Below are positions 32,160 to 52,450 of a stretch of DNA of 64,000 bases, piece by piece. Positions within the stretch are counted from its first letter, which is position 1. The number at the start of each line of letters is the position of its first letter. The translations under genes were made by a program, and so were the position numbers. Origin of the DNA: Syngnathus acus (lineage: Eukaryota; Chordata; Actinopteri; Syngnathiformes; Syngnathidae); assembly GCF_901709675.1 (NCBI RefSeq), contig NC_051089.1, positions 8,987,476 to 9,051,475 of the forward strand. The letters run 5' to 3'. Under the pieces are notes generated by a model, which searched no databases, was not told the DNA's origin, and saw only the letters and a list, made by a program, of their open reading frames with translations.

Positions 32160-32323
32160 TACTCTGGTTTCAATGTCTGTAGGTGTGATTGTGAATGGTT
32201 GTTTGTGTATGCGTGCCCTGTAATTGACTCTGCGACCAATTCAGGGTGTACCCCTCGACCGCCCTAAGAAAGCTGGGATAGGCTTCAGCACGCCCGAGAC
32301 CTTCATGAGGCTAAGCAGTTCAA

Positions 32324-32368
<45 letters not shown>
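32119..32368 (-). mobile_element. L2-like LINE 3' fragment between two (TAA)n arrays
   Basis: (TAA)n at 32119-32157 and 32325-32368 bracket 32160-32322, which matches the fish L2-type 3' end (TTCAGGGTGTACCCC, AAGCTGGGATAGGCTTCAGC) in the orientation opposite to the copy at 62.2 kb. The body is truncated. Confidence 0.6.
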
Positions 32369-33655
32369 CTAATCATTTGCTATTGGCAAAACCATCCTAA
32401 CTCAATTTGGCACTCTAGGGGAGATTTTATGAGGCACCGATCTCCAATGATGAATTTACATTTGCTAAAATTGAAATCAAATCAAATATCATTGTTTTTG
32501 CCACAATATCTGCTACTGTTTGCGTGCCCACATTAGCCACATAAGAGCAGTAGAAGACAGATGTTTAAACTGTTTATTTAGCCAGCTCAACTCCCCACGG
32601 CACTAATATTAGTGATTCAATGCAGAGAATATATGATTTGCATTCAGTTACATTTGTTCTCTACATGTATTGTGGCACTGCTTGTGTGCAATTAAAGGGT
32701 TGAAGCACCACAACATTGATGCTATTTAGCAATGCGGGATTGAAAAGCTCAGCTACGTGGTTGTTTTAAATACGCTGAGTGGAATTGTCTTTGTTTGATA
32801 GTAAACTTCAACTAGGAGTGGCAACAAACAGCTTGAAGGCCAATCAAACGGCATCTATCTATCTGATGGTGTCACAAGTGTTATAGTCCAGCATTGACAT
32901 TACACAATCCTATATACGGTCGTCAAGTCTGAAGTTGCAATTGTGCCGCAGCCTTTAACTTGAACATCATCACGAGCTGCATATTAATATTGCAAAGTAT
33001 GAGTGCAGCATTGTTGTTTGTGTATATGTGATTCACTCCTTGTAAATCTGTTGATTGAGGAACAGGATGTTTGTGGTTGGAAGAACTCTGCTGCTCTAAC
33101 TACAACGTTAGACCGACAGCGTTAGTCACGCCGATTACACAACCTCTTTCTGAGCAACAAGCTGCACACTGGCTGGCACGCATGCAGGTGCTGCTGGGAT
33201 GGAGATTATTTAAAGTTGCTCGAAAATGGCTCCAGCACATCTCAAGGTGAAGAAGCCGCTTGTGTCAACCACAGACCTGGACAGAAAGTGGCACAGATAG
33301 AATGTACTTCCCCCTTTAAAATACCAGCATCACAAGACTTAGGTCGAAATTTGCTATTTAAAGGTAGCCTTTGTACAAATTACTGTGTAAATCTGTGGTT
33401 AGCGTCAGTTATTTTAAAAACAACCGTCCAGATTTGCGGTTTAACTGTTTTTCCTTTCTAATACCTGTGATGGAAGAGTGAAGAATCATTTGATAATAGC
33501 TCTTGCACTGGGTCACATGATATTTTGCAGGTGTACTTAATATTGTGACCACTTTATTTTCATCAGTTTTTTCCCCCTGCTGTTTTGCATGTTGCCTGCA
33601 AGGATCACTGATGCGGATCGTTCTTAGCTAGATAACCGCACCGCCAAATACCACA
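32369..33655. other. Non-coding DNA downstream of irf8
   Basis: No gene recognised. A short satellite-related phrase occurs at 33529-33560. Composition is ordinary. Confidence 0.4.
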
Positions 33656-33717
33656 TGGGAGGGGGGTGGGGGGGGGAGATTAAAGTTTTATTTTGGGGGG
33701 GGGGGGGGGGGGGGGGT
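33656..33717 (+). repeat. Poly-G tracts (G-quadruplex-prone)
   Basis: Two long G-rich runs: 33658-33676 interrupted by one T, and an uninterrupted run of 22 G at 33695-33716. Assembly length here is likely uncertain. Confidence 0.85.
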
Positions 33718-34013
33718 TCAGGAGTGCATGTCAGTAAAGTCTTAAGAGATTTGAAGGCTAAAGAGAAATGGGATTAGGCTATTGTTTTATTGCAATTTAT
33801 TTCACTTAAGTATATACGTATATATAGTCAAATATGTAAGTGCGTTTTGCCATACAATACTCTGGTAGGGAGAGAAGTTTACTGTTGTTGTCTCTTCCAA
33901 ACAATTGGTAGACTACAAAAGCAACTGCTGATATAGACTACACACGTTTTTGCCGCCATCTAGTGGCACAGTGTGGAAAAGCTTTTGTGCTCACAGAACA
34001 TTCATCTTAAACA

Positions 34014-34077
34014 ACGCACGCGCGCACGCACACACACACGCACGCACACACACACGCACACACACACGCGCACACAA
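34014..34077. repeat. (CA)n/(CG)n alternating purine-pyrimidine tract
   Basis: ACGCACGCGCGCACGCACAC and similar continue for ~64 bp. Pure alternation of pyrimidine and purine, a Z-DNA-prone composition. Confidence 0.85.
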
Positions 34078-39888
<5,811 letters not shown>

Positions 39889-42800
39889 ATTCATAAAGAG
39901 AATTTACCACGTGAGTGTAGGATTGCATGCAAGCTTGTTTTATCAGTCGGTTCACTGAGTTTTTTCACGTGTGAGTCCATCACAGTCAGGATCGATCAAA
40001 AGGGGGACGTCACCCATTACAATCCTCCTCTCAGCCCACCCAATTGACTCCATCAATCAATGATGAGGTGCCAAAACCCCTCCTCCCTGATGCACACACA
40101 CATCACAACGTTGTTCCACACACTCTTGACCGCTGTGGCCTTCATTGAGGTGCTGATGACATTTATATTACTACTACTACTACTATACTATTTTCTACAT
40201 ACATGTGCACAAACCAATGTTTCCTACAACCTAGTGCTTAAATTCACAAAACCACCAGCATGATGTTTACGGACCAATATTAGAGCTAGCATTCGATCCT
40301 CTTCCCCTGGAACTAAGGGACACCATTATTATTATTATTTTTTTTTTAAGCATTGCTGCAATCAAGACTTGTGGTGTTTCTTTGCGTTGACAACTTTCTC
40401 TGGTTCTGCCTCCCCACTGACAAGATTAGCCCAATGACCATGAAAGACGGCATGGAGTGACATCGTAATATAGTATGTCATGAAGGTTTTGCTTGTCTTC
40501 TGACCAAGACATGGCAGAATTTTATGGCAGTAGTCTGACATAGTGCCGTCGCAAAAACCACATTTGTCTTGTAGTCTGAACCAGGGATAACAAACATTTT
40601 GCCCTGAGTGACATTTTAGTTGTTTACAATGAGTTAGCTAAAACAAGAAATATAAGACTTTGCATATACGGTTTATATCACCTAGGCAGAAGCCCCACCA
40701 CGATAATGATTTTAAAATAACAAATCACATACCCTCTTCATCACTTATGTAGGAAATCAGTGTTATAGAGAAACTGGTGTATGCAGTGTGGGTGCATTCC
40801 TATATGTCTATTTTGCAGTCTTCAGGATCTACTTCAACAAGTAGATGAGTTTACCATCACCAAAGACATTTGGACTCTTGGGTTACAGCTGAGTCACGAC
40901 TGTTGTGCCGACGGCCGGTCATCGAGGCGACGGCTTCTTCTGCGGGGGAGTAAACCGGAGTCATAGATCAGCGGGAGACAATTATCAGAGCAGGGGAGGC
41001 ACTCAAAGAAGGCCAAGAAAGATTGAGGATGATTGCGTTGAGAGCAAGAGAGTGAGAGAGACTGGTAGAGGAGGAGGATGACGAGGGGGCGGATTACTGT
41101 CTGTTAGATTAAAGTCGTGATGTTGCGGCATATTTTCCAACAAGTATCCATTTGGCTTCCATTTCCTTGCCCCCGCAGTGTTGCGTTTGTAAAAAAAATG
41201 TCTGCAGCTCTCTGCAGACGCAAGTTGGTGGTGACTAATATGCCACACATGCGTCATCGCTCTCTCAAATAGATAGCGGCAACTTTAATTCAGACATTAA
41301 CTATGACAGCATCCTTAACTCTAAAAAAAAACCCACTTAAGTACATATTTGGACTCCATGCCTGACATATTTCCTATGCAGCAGAACCTGCTTGGCTCAA
41401 AGGGCCGTACTGACAACACATGGTTCTCAAATACGGACAAAATTAAATGTACATCACTTAAGAATAGAATTTAAAAAAAAAAAATCAATTATTTCTCAGT
41501 GAAATGGGGAAATCACAACTGCACCTGTTAGTAATATTAACTAAGTCATATATCAGTCTACTGTTAATATGTCACACTATTTATGGAGCACACAGGCAGC
41601 TGTCTGCCATGCTAATCTGCCATCAGCTACACAGCCACGGTGGTAAAGCTAACCAAAATAGGGTGTAGCATATCAAACCGTGGCCACAATAACTGAACCA
41701 AGCAGTACCTTGTGGAAATGTGGCTGGAGTAATGATAATTACCGCAACCTATAGTGGCACCACCTGCTACTTTATTTCCCCCCAAGCGTAGAAAATGAAT
41801 CGTCTATTTGGGGAGAGGCATTTATTTGTTCAAGTGGACGATGCACCTGGTGAGTCCGTAAATGAAGCCCGGCATCATTAGAGCATCCACATTGGAAGGA
41901 AATACGTATATAAGCATGTCATTTGATTTTACCTATAGATTGCAGTTTCATGTTTACCACTCCCAATCATCAGCTGTGTGGTGTCAACAACAAAAGTGAA
42001 TGCAATTTATTAACTCAATTAAAATGAAGTGACAGAATCATGCAGAAATTTTGTGTACGTTTGCTTTGTGTTGGTGGCAACAACATGCGCACGCACGTGT
42101 GTTTCTACGTTAACAGCCACTGCTTGCCTGCCTGCCTGCGTTAGCCCTGCAGGGAGACTGATAGTCGTTCAGATAAGCTCCATCTCCATTTACAATCACA
42201 GCTCCTGAGATTGACTCTTTTTTCTTTAATAAGAAAATTACCCCTAATACCCTCTGCGTTGTACTTGGCTGCTCCCAGCCTCCTCACGGGCTCATGGAAA
42301 GCAGATGTTTGCTAGCCAGGCCACAGCATGCATATACATCATTGTTTGTACAGTGGACCCTCCAAAGTTGAATGCCCTGGAGCTCGTTCAATTTAAAGTT
42401 TCAACATTAGGAAATTATGCCTTTAAAGATGCATAGAAAAGGAGTTCAAATTGTCATGCATGACATCATCAGCATACTACAGGAGTTTGCAAAACCCAGC
42501 AAAAAATGAGCATAAGACATCATATATATCATATATGTGGTAGAAATAGTAATATTGCAGTTGTAGTATTGTTTTCATGTCTTAACATTTACTGTGGGTA
42601 ACATTTTTTTTAACTGATAAGAATGTTAAAATGTCACCTAAACGTTGACTGGACAGTTAGCATAATTAATGATGGTCTAACATACTACTATGCAGATTTA
42701 AATAAGGAAAATATCATTGTCTTGAAGTTTTATTGTTGGGGAATGCACTAACATTAGGCCATGGTGGAGCGGCTGCTAAGAATGTGGCCAAGGCACACCA

Positions 42801-45800
42801 TCTGTCTGCGATTGGTTGTTTTTCCTCTGATGTGGTGGTTTCTTCAAATTACAGTCAAAGCACAAAATGGGAGGCTGACTAGAGAGGTTTACTGTATGTA
42901 TGCTGATGCTCATAAGTTTGTAGAAACACCTTGTCGATGTGACAGGCAGCCCTTATCATCCTAGCTCATCAAGAATTCTACGCACTTACCCCCCAAACTT
43001 CCATCTCTTTATTTTCCCTCTCTCACAGTCACTGCTGTTCTTTTATCAGCATAGCCAACCTTATTCCCAGTGGCCCAATACATTTCTCACAATAACAAAC
43101 AGACTTTGTGTGAGGCTGCGGGGCCAAATTCACTCTCCTAATGACGGTATCTATCGATCTTGAGGTCTTGCTGAGTTGAGCGGGCGTCGACGAGACCCTG
43201 TGATCAATAGTGCCACCTGGAAGATATATTTACTCACACCGCTTGTTTGACATTCCTCAAGAGTTGTGTATCAATGAGGTAAACAGAGTGAGGCTGTTAA
43301 CGTTCGCTAATTACACACGCTCACATGTAGTCATCGCTAAGTGATGATGAACGTGAGGTTTAGGAAGGGAAGACAGAGGGTTAAACCTGATATCATGTGC
43401 AGCTTAATGAGTACATTTGGGCATGTGGCTAGAGAAGAATAGTGTGTGCATGCGGAATATGTGTGTGCATAGAGCGGTTTGTGGGTGGGTATGGGTTTAG
43501 CGGATACCCGCACTCACTGATGCTTTGCCGTCAGTGATGTGCTGTGTGTGTGTGTGCACGCACACATGTTGTGTCTTTGCCATGTGGTTTCCAAAAATAT
43601 AGAGGTATGGACACACGCTCGCTTCCCCACACCTCCACAACCATACACACACATACGCACGTTACCGAGAAAGCGCTGGCTGACCCTCCATGCGTGCTGT
43701 TGCCTGTGACCCCAATCTATTTCTGTGGCAGCTTCACACCGCCTCGTCACAGCTCGTCACACCGGAGGCCCGCGAACACTGACTCTTTGTGCGTCAACAG
43801 CAGTTGCATGGGAAGAATCTTCTGCAGGACAACACACATTTTGAGTGCGCCTCACTGATATACTTGATGATGGAAAAGATTTTATTCACCATTCGTGGCT
43901 GCCGGGACATAGGAAATGTGCCACCTGGAATTTCGGTCAAGCACAATAACATGATCCAATATAAAAGCTGTATCAAATATTCACTTCCAATGTTATTAAT
44001 ATTAACTTTTAATTGATGCTGATAGTTGATCATTTTTTTCTTCTTCTGACTCTGCACTTATAGCAGAGCAAATCTAAAACAGGACAATAGCCCGTGGGCC
44101 TGTTCTCCATGGGGCTGTTCACTTGTGATTGCACATTGTGATTTACTAGGGATTTTGTGGAAGTTCAGCGATCATTTCAAAATCTAAGCACATTGAGTTT
44201 TCTAGAAATAAAATGTTCAATTCTGATTATTTATCTGTAGCCTACCTTGTTAAATTATTGGCAATAATTATTTGCTGAAATAACTAAAGGAGCAGTATCA
44301 TGCTATTTTAAGTTAAGAAAATGTCTAATAAGCACTTAAAGTCAAATAATCTGTGTGTTAAATATTTTGTGTGTGTGTGTGTTCTGGATGTGCGTGTGCA
44401 TGATATCCTAAGAGGAGGACAGTGGCTCATGTATTGGTGTAGTGCGGGGGCAAGCAAGGCCCATCTGGAAAATATTGTCAGAGGCTGAAGCCCTGCAGCT
44501 AAAAAAGCTTCTGCCCTTTTTATTCTGCTTTTAGAGGGCAAAAGCCTCTACGGCTCTCGTTTGTCCGAGTCTGCACCGTCTTTTACGCAAAGAAACTCCC
44601 ATTCAGAAAGGATAAGCTTTCAGAGGGTCATGTGCAAGTATGCACACACACACACAAATTAAACCCTGTTACTGGCAGCATTTCTTTTATTCTGACCCCA
44701 AATTGGAAGTAGTGGACCAGGCTAGAGATCTCTATCATTGTGGCCCCAGAGACACTCCGCGCTGATTATGTGTGTGTGTGGAAGACAAGCTGGGTCCCAG
44801 GAGAGACGTGCATATAGAGGAGCCCTGAGGCCACAGGAAATCCACAGAGACAGACAGACTGAGAGAGTGAAGCCTGTCGTAGCGAGCCGAAGTTAAGAAA
44901 AGTGAAGGGAAATGCGACTGAGTGAGTCTGTCTGCTGTTGTCTGCTTTGATACACAAGATGAACGGCCTTCATCGCCAGCATGAGAAAAATGATGACCAA
45001 CACCATGTAGACAGACAGAACCTGTTATTTCAGAAGAGCAAGCTAACAAATTCATATTTTACATTGAAATTATCTACTTGATAAATTTGATCAGCAATTT
45101 CAACAGGAAAGAGGACTTTAGAATTGAACACACCTTTATGAATCATTTTAAGCCAACTCGATGAGTTTATCTGCTAAGTCAGACATTATTCGAGCATAAC
45201 ATGCAATCACAAATTTTTTTTTTTTTTAATTAAAAAGAAATGCAGGTTTAAGGTGTATATAATAATAACAATTTTGCCATAGCCTTAACAATATGAAGCC
45301 CGTTTCTAATAGTAAGATGCTATGTCATAATTATGAAGTCATAATTATCAAACATTAAGTGATAATTAATAATTTGGGGTACTGTGTTGTAATTATGAGT
45401 CACAATAACAAAATTCTGACTGGAATCAACCTCCAAAGACAGAGCTTGGCTATGTGGCTCTTATTGAAGGTATTGTGTATTTGTTGCATGACAAATGAGG
45501 TAAAATACCATGAAATGTGTTTTTATGACATCAACATTTATAAATGTTATTAATTGCCTCATCACATTATCTTTTTTTTTTTAGTTTACTGTTTTGTGTT
45601 CTTCTGGCACACATAGGCTTTCGTAATCAACCACTACAAAAACATTAAATTAATATTTTTGTAATTTAGAATGCTGTTACCGCAGAAATAAACATATTAC
45701 ATTGTAAATCGTACCTCAATAATAGTGTCTGTCAGAACTAGCCATTATTAGGTCAGAATTTCAAAGCAGCTATTAAATTGTGCATGCGTACCTACTGGTA

Positions 45801-46300
45801 ATCGGGTGTGGCTTTATAAACATAAATAGTAATTAGATACCACTTTAAAGAGCCTTGTCTTCTAATAATTCATGGAAATGTCTATCCATGTCAAGCAGAA
45901 GCTACAGCACACTGTGGGAGCAGCCACGGGTGGCATGCAAGTTCTCATCACTCGCAGCCTTTTGCTTCACTCCACCCTTCCCTAACTTCAGCCTCTGCGG
46001 TTATTCAAATCTATTGAAACTTTATTAAGCGCAACGGCCAACACATGTATGTTTCCCCTTGTGAAAGAAGCGCTTTGTAGACGCGAGTCCCCCCCTCTGC
46101 ACCCCACCTCTACCAGCACTCTCCAGCATGTAGGTTACTCATTTGGCTATATTGTGATTTCAGTCAGGCTGCTCCCGCGGCCTTTAACAGTTCACTTCCA
46201 CGTCCATGCTCTGAGAAGACCACCCACGCTCGGCCAGTCATCGGCTGTGTCATTCGCTCCCTTACCGCCGCCTCTTTTACGTGCATGGAAATCTGCGCTG
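39889..46300. other. Non-coding DNA, 39.9-46.3 kb
   Basis: No gene recognised. Short GT/CA tracts occur (for example 43542-43565, 44369-44382). The stretches 42120-42310 and 45960-46050 have balanced composition with several palindromic or homeobox-like words; candidate conserved elements by appearance only. Confidence 0.4.
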
Positions 46301-46301
46301 C

Positions 46302-46398
46302 TCACACGCACGCACACACACACACGCGCACACACACATACGCACACACACACACACACACGCACACACACACGCACACACACACGCACACACACACT
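46302..46398. repeat. (CA)n/(CACG)n microsatellite
   Basis: CACACGCACACACACACGCA-type repeat of ~97 bp. It generates His-Thr frames on plus and Cys-Val frames on minus that are not genes. Confidence 0.9.
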
Positions 46399-49300
46399 GG
46401 GAAGAACTCCGCCTGGCAAAATGTGTTAAAAAAAAAAACAAAGTCCACAGAGTCCATGTGTTTCCGAATGATGTATGTTATCTATTGGAAATGTCCGACC
46501 TCCTCCATCTACACCTCCCAGACCCCCATGCCTGAGGTTTCAGCCCGCATCAACTCGGATGCAGAATGGAGGCGAGCATTAGCTCCGCTTTGGCTACCAG
46601 AGGCCCCAAGGGTGACATATAGCTCACCAGTATTATTATACAGACCTTGAAATATTCCATCAAGGGTCACTTCATCCAAATTGAGCACGCAATAAAATAC
46701 ATCGCGAGTAAACCCAGAAGCCACAAACCATGAATGGTTTTTTTTAGCTTTACAGTACTGCTTTAAAAATGCAATAACAGGTGGGTGAACTTTAGCACAG
46801 AAAAAAATGTTGTATATCAAAATTCTGGAAAAAAACTATGTATGAAGCAAATTGAATTGCAATTTTGATAAAGAAATGCATTACTTTTGAGTTTGATCTG
46901 TTTGCTGAAGATTTTACAGCATACAGATGTGAATTGAGATACGTGTTTAATTTTTTGTTAATTAACTGTATTTGTGTCTGTCCTATTGCTATATGTGAAG
47001 CGTTTTGTTACAGCTGCAGCTGTAGTAAAATGTGTAAATAAAGTGGTATTGTATTGTACTGTTATAAGAAAAATGGTACTCAACTGTATTACACTGTTTA
47101 AAATAACATGGTAGTATTTGACATTTTGCTCTCCACATACCCTGCAAATAGAGAAAACGTGAGCTCAAAACACAACTGAACCTAAAGTATTTTCCTTCTT
47201 CATTCTTCTTTTCTGAGGTTTATTGGCAAGCCAGCGTAATGGCTCATGAGCGCCACCAACTGATATTATCTCCACTATAAACCAATGTGAAACGATGATG
47301 GCTGGATGTTCTTCGGATTGCCGCTGCAGTTTAAAAATAATTTAAAAATGCTAAGCAGCAAAACAGTAATGAATTCTAGGAAAGTCATGTCATAGCTGTT
47401 GTGAAATGATACAAAACACCATTTTGTGCTGTTTCCAGAGATTCATGTCTTCTGCAATCAAGGAGTGTGTTGCAACAGAATTAAGCATTTATAGAGTGCG
47501 TTTGTGTGCACACGCATTCACGGAACCACCCAGCAAGGCTTAGGGAGCCAAGGAGGATATCAGATAGATGTCAGATCCTCTAAGCCTCTAAAACTGAGCT
47601 TGCAAATTACCATCACCTCCTCCAGCCTTTCACGTGCATACTTTCTTTCTGCGCTCTTCTTCCTCCCGAATCCACCCCCCTCCTCACCGCTCCACGCTCT
47701 CTGTCTCTCATGTTACTTAGAGCAGCTTTACAAGACAGTAAAGTCCGGAGAACGAGATGTAACCAAGACAAGGAAAAACAGCTCAAGAAAAGCTGCTCAC
47801 TGTCATTGTTTTTATTACTGGTGCTCGGAAACAAAGAAATGGAGTCGGATAATACTGCGAAGCATTTATAATCATATAGTGCACATTTTGACTGAAAACA
47901 AAGGTCAATAATGACCATTTATTTCACATTCATCAATTAATATAACTGTAAGGCCTACAAGTATTAAAAAAAAAGGTCAACTACATACAGTATTAGCTTC
48001 CTGTTTACATTAAACGTACAGGCCATAAGATTTCAAACTAAGATAACACACTTGGACTATACGGAAGCAGAAACATTTGCACGTCCAAATGGATACATAA
48101 AATTTGTGTGGAGCAGTAGTTTTTTTTTTTTTTTGCCTGCACGAGTATGTGACAAAAAGGAGACACAGAGTACCTTGTTAGGTAAACTGTTTGACATTCA
48201 CGGGGGAAGATGTGATAAACAGGAAACGGCGCGACCCCCCGCAGTGTCCCGCAGCCACACGCCAGGGTCATAGCAAACATTCCCAATATAAACATATCAG
48301 ATACACGGACATTTCGACTTATCAGCTCTGTCAAAACATCAAAGTGGAGCATGAACATTGTCGTCTTGCTCAAGAATGGCATTTAGGATGGGAGTCTTCC
48401 TCACGACTTGAAAACTCGATTGAGAAAGTTCATCTCATATTTTAGGAATTATTCCCTGGAATCCATCTCGATGCGCCGAGTTGATATCCCGCCACGAGAG
48501 CCAAAAGGTCGAAACATAGAACTGATTTGTGTGTAGGTGTGTGCCTGCCTGTGGGTGTGTGAGTGTGTGTGTGTTGCATCACTCTGGCAGTCATGTGGTA
48601 AATATTGTGTTTCCAGTCTCCTCCTTAACTGTTTTGGTAATTGGCTTGTGTTAACCCTGTGACCCAGTGACTACGGGCCAGCTGTACGTTTTTGTGTGCG
48701 CGTGTGTGTACGCATCAGGCATTTGCCGCTAATAGTAATTGTTTATGGATCAACACGTGATCCAAAGTGTGCGAAAGCCATGCACGCAAAAAGTTATGGA
48801 GTAAAATTTAATTTGTACAATGGATTGTTGCCATGCTTTAATTAGTAATTGCTGCTACGTTTTCCTTCCAGGTGAGAAAATAAATATGGTAACATGAGGA
48901 TATATAGTTATTTGGCATTTGATGAGTAGGTGTGCACTTGATTCCATCCGACATTTGTCTTTTCTCTGCGTGACTATTGTTTACCACAGCAATGGTGGGG
49001 TTATTTTAACTATGTATTTTCTCGTCACACTATTGAGGCCATACCATCAAAGTGACGCCATTTTCATCTCCCAATATGCCATAAAATTAACGGTATATTA
49101 TATATATTTTTTTTTTATCTAGCAGAGAGGATGCACATTGATGTGCACACGTGCACACTACATTTTGACTAATATATGTTTTATAATGAAAGAAATTACA
49201 ACATTAACGGGGGAATGTCAACATCTTCTTTGGTGTCATTAGTTTATTGTAACATTTAAAGTTTTTCTTCTATTAAGTGTTAAGTGTTAAATTAGAATAA

Positions 49301-52300
49301 TTTATTGTGGCTAAATTTCATTCAAAATCTCAGTCGTGCTACTCAAATGGAGAGTTTCAATACAATAAATGAAAAAAAATATTTACATAAAAAATAAAGT
49401 TTACTGAAATTTATGAACTATTAGATTTGGCTGTGTTAAAATTACAACAAGCAAATGTTACAAATTTGGTACAATGGGCCATTTTCATTTTTGTTGCTTA
49501 ACAATCAAAATTTTAAACTTATTCATTCAAGTAAACAAAAACACTAAAGGGAGGATATTACAGTAAGGGTTAAATATTACTTGTATACCTTATAATACAA
49601 AGTAAATAAAAAAAACGTCAGTGCTTTTTCAAAAAGTATTTTGTCTGGTTGTAGTTAAACACTAAAGATACTAATGAATAGTTATTTAACTATTACCTGA
49701 AATGTTCAAAAAATACTATAAATTAAAGTTGATATTCTTGCCTGTATTACATACTGTATAGCAGGTATAGCTGCTACATTACACCCAGTTCCTGTCTAGG
49801 GAGGCCGTGAGCCTCTCGGCCAATTCACCTCTACAAGCTGCGTGTTAACCATGTCAGCTGTAACTCAATCAACCACACTACAAAACGTCTAACTTGGCTC
49901 CAAGGTTCATGGACGGCAGTGATTTAGATTTTCCATGTCATGTACACGAGGAAATAAATTATTGTAACTAAATGCCATGATTGCAAGTAAACATCTACTG
50001 TGTGGGCATGTGCGTGTGTGTGCTCGCAGTTAGTCAGAGGGAGGGAAAGATCAGGGGCGAAGACTGGGGCCAGTTAGCGCTGCTGAGTGCTTGGAGTTCC
50101 ACAACAAACGAGCAATTAAGGAGCTCCACTTGGCCCCCTTTTGTCCCGGAGGCTGATTAGATTGGCTGGGACGTGTTAACCGTTCATCTTATCATCTTTG
50201 CTTTCCTGCCGAGCAGCACTATATTACATCTTGGATTCAGTTTACTAACACGCTCAGGCTGAGAAGAGTGTCAAAGTAAAAAAATCTTCGCTGCATCATT
50301 TTATCAATGATATATATATATTACACACACATATAGCCAGTAATTTAGCACCCGGAAATGCACGTTCAGTGTTGATTAAAGAAATTAATTAATTAATAAT
50401 AATAAAAAAATAATAATAAGAACAATAATTTAAAACATGTCATGACTAATGCTGTGGTTAAACCAGTGGTTTAAAAAATGTGTCAGGTTTGACATCACAG
50501 GGGAACAGCAGGCCAGTCGTGTGCCAGTTCAGTCAAGTCCAATCAGGCCGGCTGCACATCTGCCCTATCATCCAGTCTTGGAAGCATGTCCAAACAAAAC
50601 ATCTCTTTGTTTGTATTGGCACTGGCTACTCAGCCCACTCTCTAACACTAATACAAGATTGCGGCCATGCGTCTTTTGCACGTTGCATATAGGACGATAT
50701 GTCTGCAGATGGACGTCCAATTCCAGTAAAATCAACATCAAGAAAATAAAGCCAAAATACCATCACAAAGTTCAAGTTGTTGATGTCAAAACAAACACAT
50801 TGGAGCGTCATCAAGTGTGGATTGCTGCCATGTACAGCATGTACACTACAGAGGTTTATAATTATGCCCCTGTGACCGCCTCCCCAGCCCAGGGGGAATA
50901 GAACAGTGCAGAGAAATATGATTGTTACCTCCATCTAAAGACAGAGTCCATGACCCCAAAACGCAAATAGTGTCTTGTGTGTTAAGACAAGAGAGGAACC
51001 AGTGCGACCAGGGTCCGCCCCGACCAAGTAGACACTGCCATCCCAGCACTGATTTACAATTGAGCCTCTACCGCAATGAGGAGACCGACCGTAAATTAAA
51101 GCTCATTACTTCCTTTTCACATTAGCAATTCATTTGCGTGCAAATAATCCGATCTAAACTATTGCACAGTGGACATGTGTTTGGGAGATTTAGTTATCTT
51201 GGTGTGAAACCATAATTTCATAATGGCCATAATTCCAAAGGGGAATAAGGAAAAGAAAAAGCCTACTAGAACAACTGAATTTTATCGAGACCCAGTCAGA
51301 GGCACTTTAAATTGTGGCACATGTGCTAACTCCCCTTTAAAGAGTTTGAATGTGACTGCTGAATTTAGAGCACAGCCACATGCCTGGCTACAAGAGGGTG
51401 TGCGCACTTGTGCAACCCTATTATTTGAATGATTTTATTTTATTTTTCCTTTTAAAAATATATATTTTTTAAAACTTTGAAGTTGTACAGTTTGGACAGC
51501 GGCGAGTCGATTTTTATAGGTCCTGTAATTAAACAAATCTGAAAGCGAGCATGACATCGTTTTAAATATTTCTAGGATTTTATCACCTCAGTCGCATTGT
51601 AGTCTTCCGCTGCACTGTGCCTCAAATTTCAAGCCTAGCCTTCCAGCATGGTCTGATTAGTCTGCCTTGAGCCGAAGGTTAGAGTTGAATCCGTTCTTAG
51701 CCGATGATATAATGGCAAAAGAGGCTTGTTAGTATCTGCGTTCTGAAACATTTTTAGCACAAAGTCAGCCTTACATGTGCAGAAATCCCCTGTGAGACAG
51801 ATGAGGTGAATACTTTTAGAATTAGCAACAAAGCACCCCAACAGAACACATGTGAGACGCCTGCTTTGTTCTGTTTTTCTGTTTATTTGTTACATCCGAA
51901 TATCTTCACTGCTGATTAATCTTCCATGTGTTGATCATTGAAATTGTGTTCCGTAATTAAGGCGGTAAAACCCCATCCCGTGCGATTCAGCGAATGGTGT
52001 TACAAAGAAAATGGGGGAGAAAGGGGATGGGGAAAACAAGAACTCAATGGAGAGAGAGGTGGAAAGTAAGATGGGGAAATGTTGTCGGTTCTTCTGGGTG
52101 GTCCCAGTTAAGCAACGGAAAGAGAAGAGGTGGACAGGCAGATATAAACTGTAGAGCAGCTCACCGCCACAGTGGGGCAAGATGTGATCAAAAATCAAAA
52201 ACATGACAAACGGCTGGAATGCGATGAATCGGTAGAAATCAGCTAACACACATCTACTGTCAAGTATGTACAAAAATAAGTAAATGGAGATCACTTTGCT

Positions 52301-52450
52301 GACTCAGGGTTTGCAGACACACACACACACACACACACATGCATACGTATCTAATAGTAAGCTCGGACAAGTAGGAAATGACACAATTTGCTCGCGATTC
52401 CAACTGTCAAACATGAGGATGTTGACCGCTCCTGAAAAGGAGCAGTGGAA
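46399..52450. other. Non-coding DNA, 46.4-52.4 kb
   Basis: AT-rich with small (AT)n, poly-T and GT tracts and an (AC)n run at 52316-52340. The stretch 50040-50260 stands out as non-repetitive and balanced in base composition, like a conserved enhancer; not tested. No gene recognised. Confidence 0.4.

Noticed and set aside
46261-46650. His-Thr-rich frames
   Set aside because: Translation of a CA/CACG microsatellite.
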